Assembly: GCA_030147745.1 (NCBI GenBank)
Contig: JASBUS010000085.1
Coordinates: 1-62,582, forward strand
DNA from: Alphaproteobacteria bacterium
GTDB lineage: Bacteria; Pseudomonadota; Alphaproteobacteria; Micavibrionales; Micavibrionaceae
DNA: 62,582 nucleotides
Reading direction: 5' to 3'
Shown here: positions 1 to 8,234 of the stretch, piece by piece
Numbering within the stretch: position 1 is the first letter of the stretch
Layout: the number at the start of each line of letters is the position of its first letter
Position numbers and translations under genes: made by a program
The notes under the pieces: model-generated
Told to the model about the DNA's origin: nothing
Databases searched by the model: none
What the model saw: the letters and a program-made list of their open reading frames with translations, nothing else

Positions 1-87
1 GCTGCAAATGACATTAAAATGCTTGGTAACTTCCAACTTGAAGATTCAGCACCAGCACCAATTCAGGCGCTCGCGAATAAAATTTAA
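1..87 (+). CDS. 3' end of a cut-off gene (C-terminal 28 residues)
   Basis: An open frame runs in from the left edge of the window and ends with TAA at 85-87. Only 28 residues are visible, ending in QALANKI, with a short Ala/Pro-rich patch (SAPAPIQAL). That is too little to assign a family. It lies on the same strand as the small gene at 254, but a 166-base AT-rich gap with its own promoter separates them. Partial at the 5' side because of the window edge, not because of a mutation. Confidence 0.55.
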   Translation, partial: AANDIKMLGNFQLEDSAPAPIQALANKI

Positions 88-191
88 TTAGCAAATAGTA
101 ATAATTTGGGTTTTACCAAGTTTTATATACATATTTCCAAAACTTGCCTTTTGCGCAAGGAAATCCTAAAAAAACTTTGTAAAATACCCAA

Positions 192-220
192 TTAAACTAT
201 TGCCAAATTTATGGTATAAT
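192..220 (+). promoter_or_regulatory. Extended -10 promoter for the 56-residue gene
   Basis: A perfect TATAAT at 215-220 is preceded by TG one base upstream (TGG-TATAAT), the extended -10 arrangement. A weak -35-like TTAAAC lies at 192-197 with a 17-base spacer. Transcription would start near 227, leaving about 27 bases of leader with a good ribosome site (AAGGAAG, 242-248) before the ATG at 254. Prediction by pattern only. Confidence 0.55.
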
Positions 221-253
221 GTTAAATTGTGTATAACTTTTAAGGAAGTCTTG

Positions 254-424
254 ATGAAAAATAATTTTAACGGAGCAACGAAGTTGAGCGATTTAGTAGC
301 CCTTACAGCCGCACAAGATAAAGAAAATTCAATCAATGCAAGTTTTTTGCAGCGCGCTGAACAAAAATTTGGTGAGAAACTTGGTGCACCTTCTGCAGGC
401 TATACTGCACAAGTTACACTTTAA
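254..424 (+). CDS. Small orphan protein, 56 residues
   Basis: I do not recognise this protein. The reading frame is open further upstream (to 200), but the ATG at 254 is the likely start because AAGGAAG at 242-248 sits at the right distance and the promoter's -10 box (215-220) lies inside the longer version. The product begins MKNNFNGATKLSDLVALTAA and has no membrane segment, signal peptide or cysteines. It is Ala/Lys/Asn-rich with a probable helix in the middle. The gene stands alone between its own extended -10 promoter and strong hairpins at 438-482, so it looks like a monocistronic, well-expressed unit. Its function is unknown; a structural or regulatory peptide are both possible. Confidence 0.6.
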   Translation: MKNNFNGATKLSDLVALTAAQDKENSINASFLQRAEQKFGEKLGAPSAGYTAQVTL

Positions 425-437
425 GATTACTCCTGCC

Positions 438-482
438 GAGCGCGCATATCTTTGCGCGCTCTAACGCCACTATTCTTGTGGC
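438..482. terminator. Two adjacent hairpins between convergent genes
   Basis: The first is a perfect 9-bp stem (GAGCGCGCA at 438-446 with TGCGCGCTC at 453-461) with a 6-base loop. The second is a 5-bp stem (GCCAC 466-470 with GTGGC 478-482). They lie between the rightward small gene and the leftward prfC and could stop transcription from both sides. Neither is followed by a long T run, so they are not textbook intrinsic terminators. Confidence 0.45.
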
Positions 483-516
483 ATTAAAAATCATTTATAT
501 CGTTTAAGATAATTTA

Positions 517-2091
517 TTATTTGGTCGCAACAAAGCGTATGTCTTTGTTTTTGTCTTGTGCATCTTGTAAATGCCATGCGTTACGCGCCAAAAATACTGG
601 GTCTTGGTCATGGTCATAACCAATGGCACTGCCGCTTGCATCAATAAATGCTTTCAACTTACGTGGATCATCGCATTCAAGCCAACGTGCGGTATAAAGG
701 CTCGTTGTTTCAAACTTTGCAGGGACGTTGAATTCCGTACGGATACGGTCAATTAACACGTCGAACTGCAATGAACCAATCACACCCACAATATAATAAG
801 ATTCAATTGCAGATTTGAAGATACGGGCCGCGCCCTCTTCAGCGATCTGTTCCAATGCGCGTGCTAAGTGTTTTGCCTTCATTGGGTCTTCAGGCACGCA
901 GCGCTGCATAATTTCAGGCGCGAAGCTTGGAATACCTGTGAAGTGCAATTCTTCACCCTCAGTCAAGCCATCACCAATACGCAAGTTACCATGGTTAGGA
1001 ATACCAATAATATCACCTGCATATGCATACTCAGCCATTTCACGGTCTTGCGCAAAGAACATTTGCGGTGAGTGTAATGTTAGCATTTTACCTGAACGGA
1101 CATGCTTAAGCTTCATACCGCGGCGGAATGTGCCTGAACATATACGCGCGAAAGCCATACGGTCACGGTGTTTAGGATCCATATTCGCTTGGATCTTGAA
1201 AACAAAGGCATTGACCTTTTTCTCTTCAGGATCAACGGCGCGCTCTACTGTCGTTTGTGGACGTGGTGGCGGCGCAAATTTTTTAACGCCCGCTAAAATT
1301 TCACGTACACCGAAGTTATTGATGGCAGAACCACAATAAACTGGCGTCATATGGCCTTCTAAATAGCTTTGATGATCAAAGTCACTATAGACACCGCGCA
1401 CCATTTCAACTTCTTCACGCAGCTTTGCGGCTTGATCGGCTGGTAAAAGTTCGTCAATTTTAGGATCATCAAGGCCTTTACAGGTGATACCATCAGATAG
1501 GCTGTCGCCTTTACCACGTTCAAAAATCAACAACTCGTCATTGAAAATATCATAACAGCCCTTGAAATCACGGCCCATGCCGATTGGCCAGCTGGCTGGT
1601 ACAACACTTAACTGCAACTTGTCTTCAATCTCATCAAGTAGCTCAAATAGCTCGCGGCCATCACGGTCAAGCTTGTTTACAAAGGTAATGATTGGAATAT
1701 CACGCAGACGACATACTTCAAAAAGCTTTAAGGTTTGCGCCTCAATACCTTTTGCCGCATCGAGCACCATGATCGCGCTATCCACCGCGGTTAACACGCG
1801 ATAAGTATCTTCAGAGAAGTCTTCGTGGCCTGGTGTATCAAGAAGGTTATGGACAATACCGTTATATTCAAATGTCATGACGGACGACGCAACAGAAATA
1901 CCGCGCTCTTGTTCGACTTTCATCCAGTCAGACGTTGCACGGCGGCGGTCACCACGCGCTTTAACTTCACCTGCGAGCTGAATCGCACCACCGAATAACA
2001 AAAGCTTTTCGGTTAATGTTGTTTTACCGGCGTCAGGGTGCGAAATAATCGCATAGGTCCGGCGCGGACTGTGATTTTCATTTGCAGGCAT
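517..2091 (-). CDS. prfC: Peptide chain release factor 3 (RF3)
   Basis: RF3 is the translational GTPase that removes RF1 or RF2 from the ribosome after peptide release. At 524 residues it has the usual family length. The GTPase domain starts almost at once, with the P-loop SHPDAGKTT near residue 17, the G2 region (TSDWMKVEQERGISV), DTPGHEDF for G3 and NKLDRD for G4. The C-terminal part matches RF3 domains II and III (for example GSLQFDVL). SEDTYR after the G3 motif separates it from EF-G. It lies last in a leftward run (histidine kinase, fur, DUF1491, prfC). RF1 and its methylase are encoded elsewhere in the window (38265-39329 and 37385-38272). Function is close to certain from sequence. Confidence 0.96.
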   Translation of the reverse strand: MPANENHSPRRTYAIISHPDAGKTTLTEKLLLFGGAIQLAGEVKARGDRRRATSDWMKVEQERGISVASSVMTFEYNGIVHNLLDTPGHEDFSEDTYRVLTAVDSAIMVLDAAKGIEAQTLKLFEVCRLRDIPIITFVNKLDRDGRELFELLDEIEDKLQLSVVPASWPIGMGRDFKGCYDIFNDELLIFERGKGDSLSDGITCKGLDDPKIDELLPADQAAKLREEVEMVRGVYSDFDHQSYLEGHMTPVYCGSAINNFGVREILAGVKKFAPPPRPQTTVERAVDPEEKKVNAFVFKIQANMDPKHRDRMAFARICSGTFRRGMKLKHVRSGKMLTLHSPQMFFAQDREMAEYAYAGDIIGIPNHGNLRIGDGLTEGEELHFTGIPSFAPEIMQRCVPEDPMKAKHLARALEQIAEEGAARIFKSAIESYYIVGVIGSLQFDVLIDRIRTEFNVPAKFETTSLYTARWLECDDPRKLKAFIDASGSAIGYDHDQDPVFLARNAWHLQDAQDKNKDIRFVATK

Positions 2092-2154
2092 AGCTTACAT
2101 ACTCTTAAAAAACTAAATTTCTGACATGGCTTATAAACGAAGTTTAATAAAAGC

Positions 2155-2508
2155 TCAAGCCATGTTAAGAAAGTCGTCATTATCAAATGGGTTAAGAAAG
2201 CTTGTTAGTTCAAATTCAACAACCCATAAATCTGCATCAAAGCTAATTTCATTTTGGATATATTGGTCGACTTCGCTTTCCATTTTCGGCGCATCATCAA
2301 AGACTTGATACCATTTTAATTCGCCCTCCATATCGCGCATCTGCCCATAAAGACAGGCACCTTGCCCCGCGACATAGACCTTACACAATATGGCGCAGCC
2401 ATCATGCCCGCCCGTATTGACAATATAATAAGGCACGCCCGCTAAATTACAGCGATGCAATAATCCATCAATGATAAGCTTTGTTTGCTGGCGGGATGTT
2501 TCAAACAT
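2155..2508 (-). CDS. DUF1491 family protein
   Basis: A 117-residue cytoplasmic protein that fits DUF1491, a small family largely confined to alphaproteobacteria and without an assigned function. The recognisable parts are the opening helix leading to LLHRCNLAGVPYYI, a central strand pair (GCAILCKVYV), and the ending in which a D-ADLWVVEFE motif closes the domain. There is no signal peptide or membrane segment. It starts 9 bases after the fur stop codon and is followed 63 bases later by prfC, so it is likely part of the fur transcript. Four cysteines are present, but no metal motif is clear. Family assignment is from memory of the conserved pattern. Confidence 0.75.
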   Translation of the reverse strand: MFETSRQQTKLIIDGLLHRCNLAGVPYYIVNTGGHDGCAILCKVYVAGQGACLYGQMRDMEGELKWYQVFDDAPKMESEVDQYIQNEISFDADLWVVEFELTSFLNPFDNDDFLNMA

Positions 2509-2517
2509 AGGCTTGCA

Positions 2518-2925
2518 TTAAGCCTTTTTCTTATGCCCATAAATTTCAAGGCGATGATCAACCAAGTCATAGCCAAGCTCTGCAGCCACTTTACGAACAA
2601 TATCTTCAACTTCGCTATTTTCAAACTCAATCACTTCACTCGTTTCAGTGTCGATCAAGTGATAATGGTCATCAATATTAACGTCATAGCGCGAGAAGCT
2701 CTCATTAAAGTCATGACGAATGACCAGATCAAGTTCATCCAATAAGTTCATTGTGCGGTATACAGTCGCAAGAGAGATCGAAGAATCTTCGGCCTTGGCG
2801 CGTTCATACACCATTTCAACAGAAAGGTGGTTATCTGAATTTTCGAGTACATTGATAATGACTTTACGCTGACCTGTCATTTTTAGGCCGGCTGCAATAC
2901 ATCTATCGTGCAAAGTGATACTCAT
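2518..2925 (-). CDS. fur: Fur family metal-responsive repressor
   Basis: A 135-residue Fur-superfamily protein: a winged helix (TGQRKVIINVLENSDNHLS, then SLATVYRTMNLL as the recognition region) followed by the dimer and metal domain. His33 of the sensory site is present. There is no CxxC, as in alphaproteobacterial Fur/Mur. The usual HHDHLID segment reads DDHYHLID, so the first His and the Asp are replaced while two His remain. That could change which metal is sensed (iron or manganese), so fur versus mur is not settled. The gene starts 12 bases after the histidine kinase stop and leads into DUF1491. Upstream and downstream targets cannot be told from sequence alone. Confidence 0.85.
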   Translation of the reverse strand: MSITLHDRCIAAGLKMTGQRKVIINVLENSDNHLSVEMVYERAKAEDSSISLATVYRTMNLLDELDLVIRHDFNESFSRYDVNIDDHYHLIDTETSEVIEFENSEVEDIVRKVAAELGYDLVDHRLEIYGHKKKA

Positions 2926-2937
2926 CTTTTGTACTTT

Positions 2938-4482
2938 CTATACTGGCTTATCCAAAAATCTATTAATATCATCTGGTTTATGTAGAACCCGCTGTTGCGG
3001 TATATATAACGTGACGACCGTACCCATTCCTTCATCAGATTTCAAGGCCAATTCACCACCATGCAATTCCATCATCGCTTTTGCAAGCGGTAGACCAAGG
3101 CCTGTGCCCTGCTGGTTTTTAGCGGCAAGCGTTGAATCCTTCACCTGACCAAATGGTTCAAGCGCTTCTTTCACGCGGTCTTTAGGAATACCCACACCAT
3201 CATCAGATACCGTGATTTGCATAGCGCCATCCTGTAACAGTTCAACCTTCACAAAAATATGGCCGCCGCGGTTACAGAATTTGACTGAGTTACTAATCAA
3301 GTTAATCAGCACCTGACGGATCAAGCGTGAATCAACATAAAGTTTTGGAAGCCCTACTGGCACTTCGTCGTCAAGTTCAATACCGCTGCTGAAGGCACGT
3401 GATGCCATCATACGCATTACAGATTCCATTAGCGCCGCAATATCAACAGGCTCCTCATCAAGCTCAAGGCGCCCTGCTTCAATTTTAGACATATCAAGCA
3501 CTTCGTTGATAATCTCAAGCAAGTGACGCGCACTCAGCAGGACATCGCCCATATATTCTTTGTATTTTTCATTGGCTAGCGGGCCAAAAGTTTCATTGAG
3601 CATTAATTCACTAAAGCCAATAATCGCGTTTAGCGGCGTCCGTAATTCATGCGACATATTGGCAAGGAAAGATGATTTCGCGTGGTTCGCGGCATCAGCC
3701 TGCTCTTTTGCGACCTGCAAGGATACTTCCATCTGCTTACGCATGGTAATATCCATCAAATTCGTGACTTGGAAACGGCGACGCTGTGATAATTCCAATG
3801 TTGCCGTTGTGAAGATAACGTTTGCGATTGTACCATCCTTACGGATCAACTTCATTTCACCGCTAGAGCGCTCACCTGAGACAATGTAATTTTCGTGATT
3901 ATCACGCGCTAGACGGCGCTCATCTGGCGTAAGCAACATCGCGAAGTCATAACCAATGATATCATCACGTTTCCAGCCATAATTACGGACAAAACTGTCA
4001 TTCACACGAACGATACGGCCGTTATGATCTGTCACAACAATACCAATCTCACTCACGTCAAAGATTGACGTTAAAAGGCTAATCGCGTCATCACGTTCAC
4101 GCTGAAGGATCGATTCATCAGACGCATCAGGCTGCGCCATGATATCAAGGCATGTTACATTGCCTTTATCGTCCAAAAGCGGATTAATCCAGAAACCATG
4201 AACGCGAATACTGCCCGGTAAGTTTGGCAGCGCTTGAATTGTTACAGGGACTTTCTGCCCCGTGCATACTTCAAAAGATTGATTGAAATGGCGAGCATTT
4301 TCGCTATCCATGAAATCTTCGACTGATTTACCAAGGATGGTATCGCGGCGGCGGTCGAAATATTCCAAAGCACGATTATTTATTTCAACGACCTTATATT
4401 CGTCATCAACCACCGCCACCAAAAAACGTGGCACCGGCATGGTCTCAAATAATCTTTTATGGTCAATCAAACTTGTCGGCAT
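2938..4482 (-). CDS. PAS-domain sensor histidine kinase, soluble
   Basis: A 514-residue two-component kinase with no membrane segment, so it should sense a cytoplasmic signal. Two PAS domains come first (about residues 10-120 and 130-245, the second with GIVVTDHNGRIVRVND). A HisKA domain follows with the phosphoacceptor His278 in NMSHELRTPLN, then a HATPase domain with the N box (LINLISNSVKF), G1 (DDGVGIP) and G2 (GTGLGLPLAKAM). All catalytic motifs look intact. No response regulator gene is nearby, so the partner is unknown. It is flanked by upp upstream (33 bases) and fur downstream (12 bases), suggesting one transcript. It resembles the PleC/DivJ-type alphaproteobacterial kinases only in general layout. 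Confidence 0.88.
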   Translation of the reverse strand: MPTSLIDHKRLFETMPVPRFLVAVVDDEYKVVEINNRALEYFDRRRDTILGKSVEDFMDSENARHFNQSFEVCTGQKVPVTIQALPNLPGSIRVHGFWINPLLDDKGNVTCLDIMAQPDASDESILQRERDDAISLLTSIFDVSEIGIVVTDHNGRIVRVNDSFVRNYGWKRDDIIGYDFAMLLTPDERRLARDNHENYIVSGERSSGEMKLIRKDGTIANVIFTTATLELSQRRRFQVTNLMDITMRKQMEVSLQVAKEQADAANHAKSSFLANMSHELRTPLNAIIGFSELMLNETFGPLANEKYKEYMGDVLLSARHLLEIINEVLDMSKIEAGRLELDEEPVDIAALMESVMRMMASRAFSSGIELDDEVPVGLPKLYVDSRLIRQVLINLISNSVKFCNRGGHIFVKVELLQDGAMQITVSDDGVGIPKDRVKEALEPFGQVKDSTLAAKNQQGTGLGLPLAKAMMELHGGELALKSDEGMGTVVTLYIPQQRVLHKPDDINRFLDKPV

Positions 4483-4515
4483 ATAGGTGTTTCATAAATA
4501 TCAGTTATTACGCGC

Positions 4516-5166
4516 TTAATTTGTACCAAAACTGCGATCACCGGCATCACCAAGACCCGGCACAATATAGGCACGTTCATTCAAATGGCTATCAAGTGCT
4601 GCTGTATAAATTTGCATATCTGGATAATATTCTTCCAAATATTTCACACCTTCAGGTGCGGCAACCAAAACCATAAATTTAACGCGCGCCATATCCGCAC
4701 CTTTAGCCTTGATCATTTCAATAGCAAGTCCTGCAGAATGCCCTGTTGCAAGCATAGGGTCAACTAACAAAATATCGCGCCCCTTAAGGTCAGGCAGCTT
4801 ATTTAAATATTCAATTGCTTCTAACGTATCATGGTTTCGATACATTCCGACATGCGCAACAGTGGCTTCTGGCATTAAGTCTTCTAGGCCGTCAGACATA
4901 GCCAAGCCCGCACGCAAAATAGGTACAATGACTGGAAAATCGTTTTTCAGCACCGGCGCATTAAAGCTTTCAAGCGGTGTTTCAATGACTTTTGCTGTCG
5001 AAGGTAAATCAAGCGTGACATGATAAGCCATCATCTGACCAATGAATTTAACATTCTGGCGAAAAATGCGTTTAGATGTCGTATTTGCACGAATTTCACT
5101 TAAGCGGTGATCGATAAGCGGGCTATTTGCAACCCAGAGATTTTTAAAACCTGCGTGTTTATGCAT
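4516..5166 (-). CDS. upp: Uracil phosphoribosyltransferase
   Basis: UPRT salvages uracil by joining it to PRPP to give UMP. The frame is open to 5256, but the start at 5166 (MHKHAGFKNL) is chosen because it gives 216 residues, close to the family's 208-210, and AGGAG lies just upstream. The PRPP loop reads DPMLATGHSA, with His where the usual second Gly of TGGS stands. The uracil-binding C-terminus is clear (IVPGLGDAGDRSFGTN). The start overlaps the preceding gene's stop by 8 bases (ATGCATAA), so the two are probably translationally coupled. Confidence 0.93.
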   Translation of the reverse strand: MHKHAGFKNLWVANSPLIDHRLSEIRANTTSKRIFRQNVKFIGQMMAYHVTLDLPSTAKVIETPLESFNAPVLKNDFPVIVPILRAGLAMSDGLEDLMPEATVAHVGMYRNHDTLEAIEYLNKLPDLKGRDILLVDPMLATGHSAGLAIEMIKAKGADMARVKFMVLVAAPEGVKYLEEYYPDMQIYTAALDSHLNERAYIVPGLGDAGDRSFGTN

Positions 5167-6004
5167 CTTTATTCTCCTGCATAAATAATTCAAGCGGGCT
5201 AACCTCTTTATGAATGACCGAAGACGGGTCATCATTCTCAAGCTTTTGAACTTCAAGGCGCATATGCTTTAATAAATGTTCGATTTGGTCACCTGGCACA
5301 GGTTCTGACGCACAGAATAACAACTTGCTTGATGTTGTATCTAATGTCTGGTCAAGACGCTTATAGAAACGAATACCGCCATCGCTGTCGGTTTCTTTGA
5401 GCATCACAGCAAATTCATTATCGGTCAAAACATAGGCGTCATCAAAAACGCGCATGCATTTTTTAATCGCCGCTGCTGTTGAAAAGAAATCCTGCGTGCT
5501 GCGTCCTTTAACTTCGCTCTCGTCCGTAGACTTTAAGGTCACCAAGCCTAACACAAAGCTAGAGCCGTGACGCGCGCGGCGTTCCAGTTCAATTTCAAAA
5601 TCCTTAATCAACTGGGATTGCGCATTTAGGCCAGAGCGTATGATTAGATCTTCTTGATCACCATCATTATCCAGATTAGCTTGGATCAAGTGATCACAAA
5701 GCACAGCGATAGACTTATTGAGTTTTTCCAATATCGCGTTAGATTCTTCCGCATTGATTTTTGGGGTATCAATAAATTCATTGGCAAGACGTATAATGTC
5801 CTCAACACGGACGATCATATCATCATAGAAATTTTGTTGATCTGATGAGGTTGTTGAAGAGTTTTGCAGCCAATCAAGCAAGATATATGGCGGCTTAATT
5901 GCAACATTACCAGCGACATATGCATGAAATACCTGCATATACCAGTCTAGAAGCTTTTTTACGATCAATGCAACATGATCGGCGCTGGTGTTGTAATCGT
6001 TCAT
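5159..6004 (-). CDS. Degenerate GGDEF-like protein
   Basis: I read this 281-residue soluble protein as an inactive diguanylate-cyclase fold. The first 115 residues are helical with no recognised domain. From about 120 the pattern follows a GGDEF domain: RSGLNAQSQL for the LTGLxNR start, an ELERRARHG helix, a beta strand (FVLGLVTLK), then LTDNEFAVMLKETD at 193-206, where RYGGDEFAVLLPETD would stand. GG is replaced by TD or DN, so c-di-GMP synthesis is not expected; it could bind a nucleotide or a protein. It overlaps upp by 8 bases and follows gatB by 72. The assignment is by fold pattern, not by close similarity. Confidence 0.6.
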   Translation of the reverse strand: MNDYNTSADHVALIVKKLLDWYMQVFHAYVAGNVAIKPPYILLDWLQNSSTTSSDQQNFYDDMIVRVEDIIRLANEFIDTPKINAEESNAILEKLNKSIAVLCDHLIQANLDNDGDQEDLIIRSGLNAQSQLIKDFEIELERRARHGSSFVLGLVTLKSTDESEVKGRSTQDFFSTAAAIKKCMRVFDDAYVLTDNEFAVMLKETDSDGGIRFYKRLDQTLDTTSSKLLFCASEPVPGDQIEHLLKHMRLEVQKLENDDPSSVIHKEVSPLELFMQENKDA

Positions 6005-6022
6005 TACTACCTCAAATTTGAA

Positions 6023-6055
6023 TGAAGCGCAGATAAGGTTTATATCTGCGCTTCA
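6023..6055 (-). terminator. Perfect 13-bp hairpin downstream of gatB
   Basis: TGAAGCGCAGATA (6023-6035) pairs with TATCTGCGCTTCA (6043-6055) around a 7-base loop. It lies between gatB and the GGDEF-like gene, both leftward. In the leftward direction it is not followed by a solid T run, so it may act as a partial terminator or mRNA-stabilising stem rather than a full stop. A 10-base palindrome (TCAAATTTGA, 6012-6021) lies next to it. Confidence 0.5.
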
Positions 6056-6076
6056 AAAATAACACATAACGCCTTG

Positions 6077-7531
6077 TTATGATAGCTTGTTTTTAAGCAG
6101 TTCGTTGACCATTTGCGGGTTAGCCTTACCTTGGCTTTCCTTCATCACCTGACCAACGAAGAAGCCGAACAATTTATCTTTACCAGATTTATATTGCTCA
6201 ACCTTATCTGGGTTTTCGGCAATTACTTTATCAACAAGAGCTTCAATTGCGCCTGTATCTGTAACCTGCTTAAGGCCCTGTTCTTCAACAATCACTTCAG
6301 GATCTTTACCTGATGCGTACATTTCAGCGAAAACATCTTTCGCGATACGACCTGAAATTGTGTTGTCTTCAATCAAGCCAACAAGTTTACCTAAGTTTTC
6401 AGATGAAATTGGAGATTCTTCAATGGTTTTGCCATCTTTGTTAAGGATACCCAAAAGCTCGTTAATCACCCAGTTGGCAGCCAATTTCGCATCACGATCA
6501 TTCGCAACTGTTTCAAAATAATCCGCGCGTGAACGTGATGAAATCAAAACACTGGCATCATATGCGCCAAGGCCATAATTTTGCATGAAACGGTGTTTTT
6601 TCTCATCTGGTAATTCTGGCAATGTCTTTTTAATGTCATCAACATAGCCTTGCTCCAATACAAGTGGAAGCAGGTCTGGATCAGGGAAATAACGGTAATC
6701 ATGCGCGTCTTCTTTTGACCGCATAGAGCGTGTGACGTTATGCGCAGGATCCCATAGACGTGTTTCCTGATCAATAGAGCCACCATCTTCAAGGATTTCG
6801 ATTTGACGGCGTGATTCATAATCAATCGCCGCTTGCGCAGCCTTGATAGAGTTCACGTTTTTAATTTCGCAGCGTGTACCCAATTTTGAATCGCCAACTT
6901 TACGAACAGAAATGTTAACGTCTGCACGCATTGAGCCTTCATCCATGTTACCATCACATGTACCCAAATAACGCAAGATCATACGAAGTTTTGTAAGGTA
7001 AGCACCGACTTCAATGCCATCACGCAAATCAGGCTCCGATACGATTTCCATCAATGTGTTGCCTGAACGGTTTAGGTCAACATATGACTTTGTTGGGTGT
7101 TGATCGTGGATAGACTTACCAGCGTCTTGTTCCAAGTGCAGGCGTGTAATACCAATTTTCTTCACTTCACCATTTGGCAAGTCAATCTCGATTTCACCTT
7201 CACCAACGATTGGGTGTAAATATTGTGAAATTTGGTAGCCTTGTGGCAAGTCAGGATAGAAGTAGTTTTTACGCTCAAATACTGAGTATAAATTGATTTT
7301 TGAATTCAACCCCAAACCTGTACGTACAGCTTGTTCAACTGACTTCATGTTCAGTACTGGCAGCATACCTGGCATTGCCGCATCAACCAATGATACTTGT
7401 GTATTTGGTGCTGCGCCGAATGTTGTCGCTGCGCCTGAGAATAGCTTTGATTCAGTGATTGCTTGGGCATGGACTTCCAAACCGATGACCATTTCCCAAT
7501 CGCCTGTGTTGCCTCTAATAATTTCAGCCAT
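6077..7531 (-). CDS. gatB: Asp-tRNA(Asn)/Glu-tRNA(Gln) amidotransferase subunit B
   Basis: GatB is the kinase and tRNA-binding subunit of the GatCAB complex, which converts mischarged Glu-tRNA(Gln) and Asp-tRNA(Asn) to the correct forms. At 484 residues it is full length. The N-terminal cradle domain shows [20 protein letters not shown] and the Zn/Mg-site region, with [10 protein letters not shown] and [17 protein letters not shown]. The C-terminal helical and YqeY-like tail ends in [13 protein letters not shown]. In this window gatC and gatA lie upstream in the same direction, but a secreted Cys-rich gene is inserted between gatA and gatB, 39 bases ahead of this start. Confidence 0.97.
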   Translation of the reverse strand: MAEIIRGNTGDWEMVIGLEVHAQAITESKLFSGAATTFGAAPNTQVSLVDAAMPGMLPVLNMKSVEQAVRTGLGLNSKINLYSVFERKNYFYPDLPQGYQISQYLHPIVGEGEIEIDLPNGEVKKIGITRLHLEQDAGKSIHDQHPTKSYVDLNRSGNTLMEIVSEPDLRDGIEVGAYLTKLRMILRYLGTCDGNMDEGSMRADVNISVRKVGDSKLGTRCEIKNVNSIKAAQAAIDYESRRQIEILEDGGSIDQETRLWDPAHNVTRSMRSKEDAHDYRYFPDPDLLPLVLEQGYVDDIKKTLPELPDEKKHRFMQNYGLGAYDASVLISSRSRADYFETVANDRDAKLAANWVINELLGILNKDGKTIEESPISSENLGKLVGLIEDNTISGRIAKDVFAEMYASGKDPEVIVEEQGLKQVTDTGAIEALVDKVIAENPDKVEQYKSGKDKLFGFFVGQVMKESQGKANPQMVNELLKNKLS

Positions 7532-7570
7532 TTTATAAGTCCTTATAAATACTATATCTGTCTATTTTGT

Positions 7571-8230
7571 TTACCACTGCATGAATGCAGGTTGAATACA
7601 GGCGCGAATACCTGTGTTCACATATGTCTGGAATGTTGCCGAACGCACAAAAGATTCCTCTGGCGTTGCGTCTCTGTCCATCTCCATTGTGCGGAAGTGA
7701 CGAATAAGGTCATTCTCACCACGGTCTTGCAACATACGTGAAGCAATATCACCTACACATGAACAATATGCAGGGAAGCTGCGAATGCGGTTGTCATGCG
7801 TGCGGGTTTCCAAACATTTGGAATAGCCCAAAGTGCGAATTGGTGAATCCATACAAGGAATAACAACATCGCCCACATATTTAATCAGCGCCTTATCATA
7901 TTCAGGGTCACCAAGTTTTTTCTGACCAAGAACCATGTCCAATTCACCGTTGCTCATCACTTGAGTGATTGTGACCGACGCACATGTACAAAATTCATCG
8001 CGTGTCGATGGTGAAAAACCAACAGGTAAACGCCCGCTACAGTTTTGGTAGTATTTTTTACTACGCATACCATCAACTGGCGCGCGGCTATCCACCGCAC
8101 CAACAGGGCCTTGAATGCCCAAAGTAACTGAGCCACCCGCTTTGACCTGCGCCTGTGATGCGACACTAAATGTGCTCACACAAAGCAAAACTAAAGCCAG
8201 AAAACCAAGTTTTTTCGTTATAATACGCAT
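7571..8230 (-). CDS. Secreted Cys-rich protein with two C/CxC/C repeats
   Basis: I do not recognise this 219-residue protein. Residues 1-27 form a Sec signal peptide (LGFLALVLLCVSTFSVASQA, cleavage after SQA). The mature part has eight cysteines arranged as two similar units: NC, then CTC, then PC; and KC, then CSC, then AC. In each, a lone Cys is followed about 20 residues later by a CxC pair and about 50 residues later by another Cys, which suggests a duplicated disulfide-bonded or metal-binding domain in the periplasm. It starts 4 bases after gatA and ends 39 bases before gatB, so it must be co-transcribed with the amidotransferase genes. No link in function to GatCAB is apparent. Confidence 0.65.
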   Translation of the reverse strand: MRIITKKLGFLALVLLCVSTFSVASQAQVKAGGSVTLGIQGPVGAVDSRAPVDGMRSKKYYQNCSGRLPVGFSPSTRDEFCTCASVTITQVMSNGELDMVLGQKKLGDPEYDKALIKYVGDVVIPCMDSPIRTLGYSKCLETRTHDNRIRSFPAYCSCVGDIASRMLQDRGENDLIRHFRTMEMDRDATPEESFVRSATFQTYVNTGIRACIQPAFMQW

Positions 8231-8234
8231 ATGC

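Noticed and set aside
815-1339. 174-residue frame antisense to prfC
   Set aside because: Opposite strand of a certain RF3 gene, Cys/Ser/Arg-rich like other antisense shadows.
4516-5166. His in the UPRT PRPP loop (ATGHSA) as a defect
   Set aside because: Variation at this position is known among UPRTs, and all other residues are intact; noted in the gene entry only.
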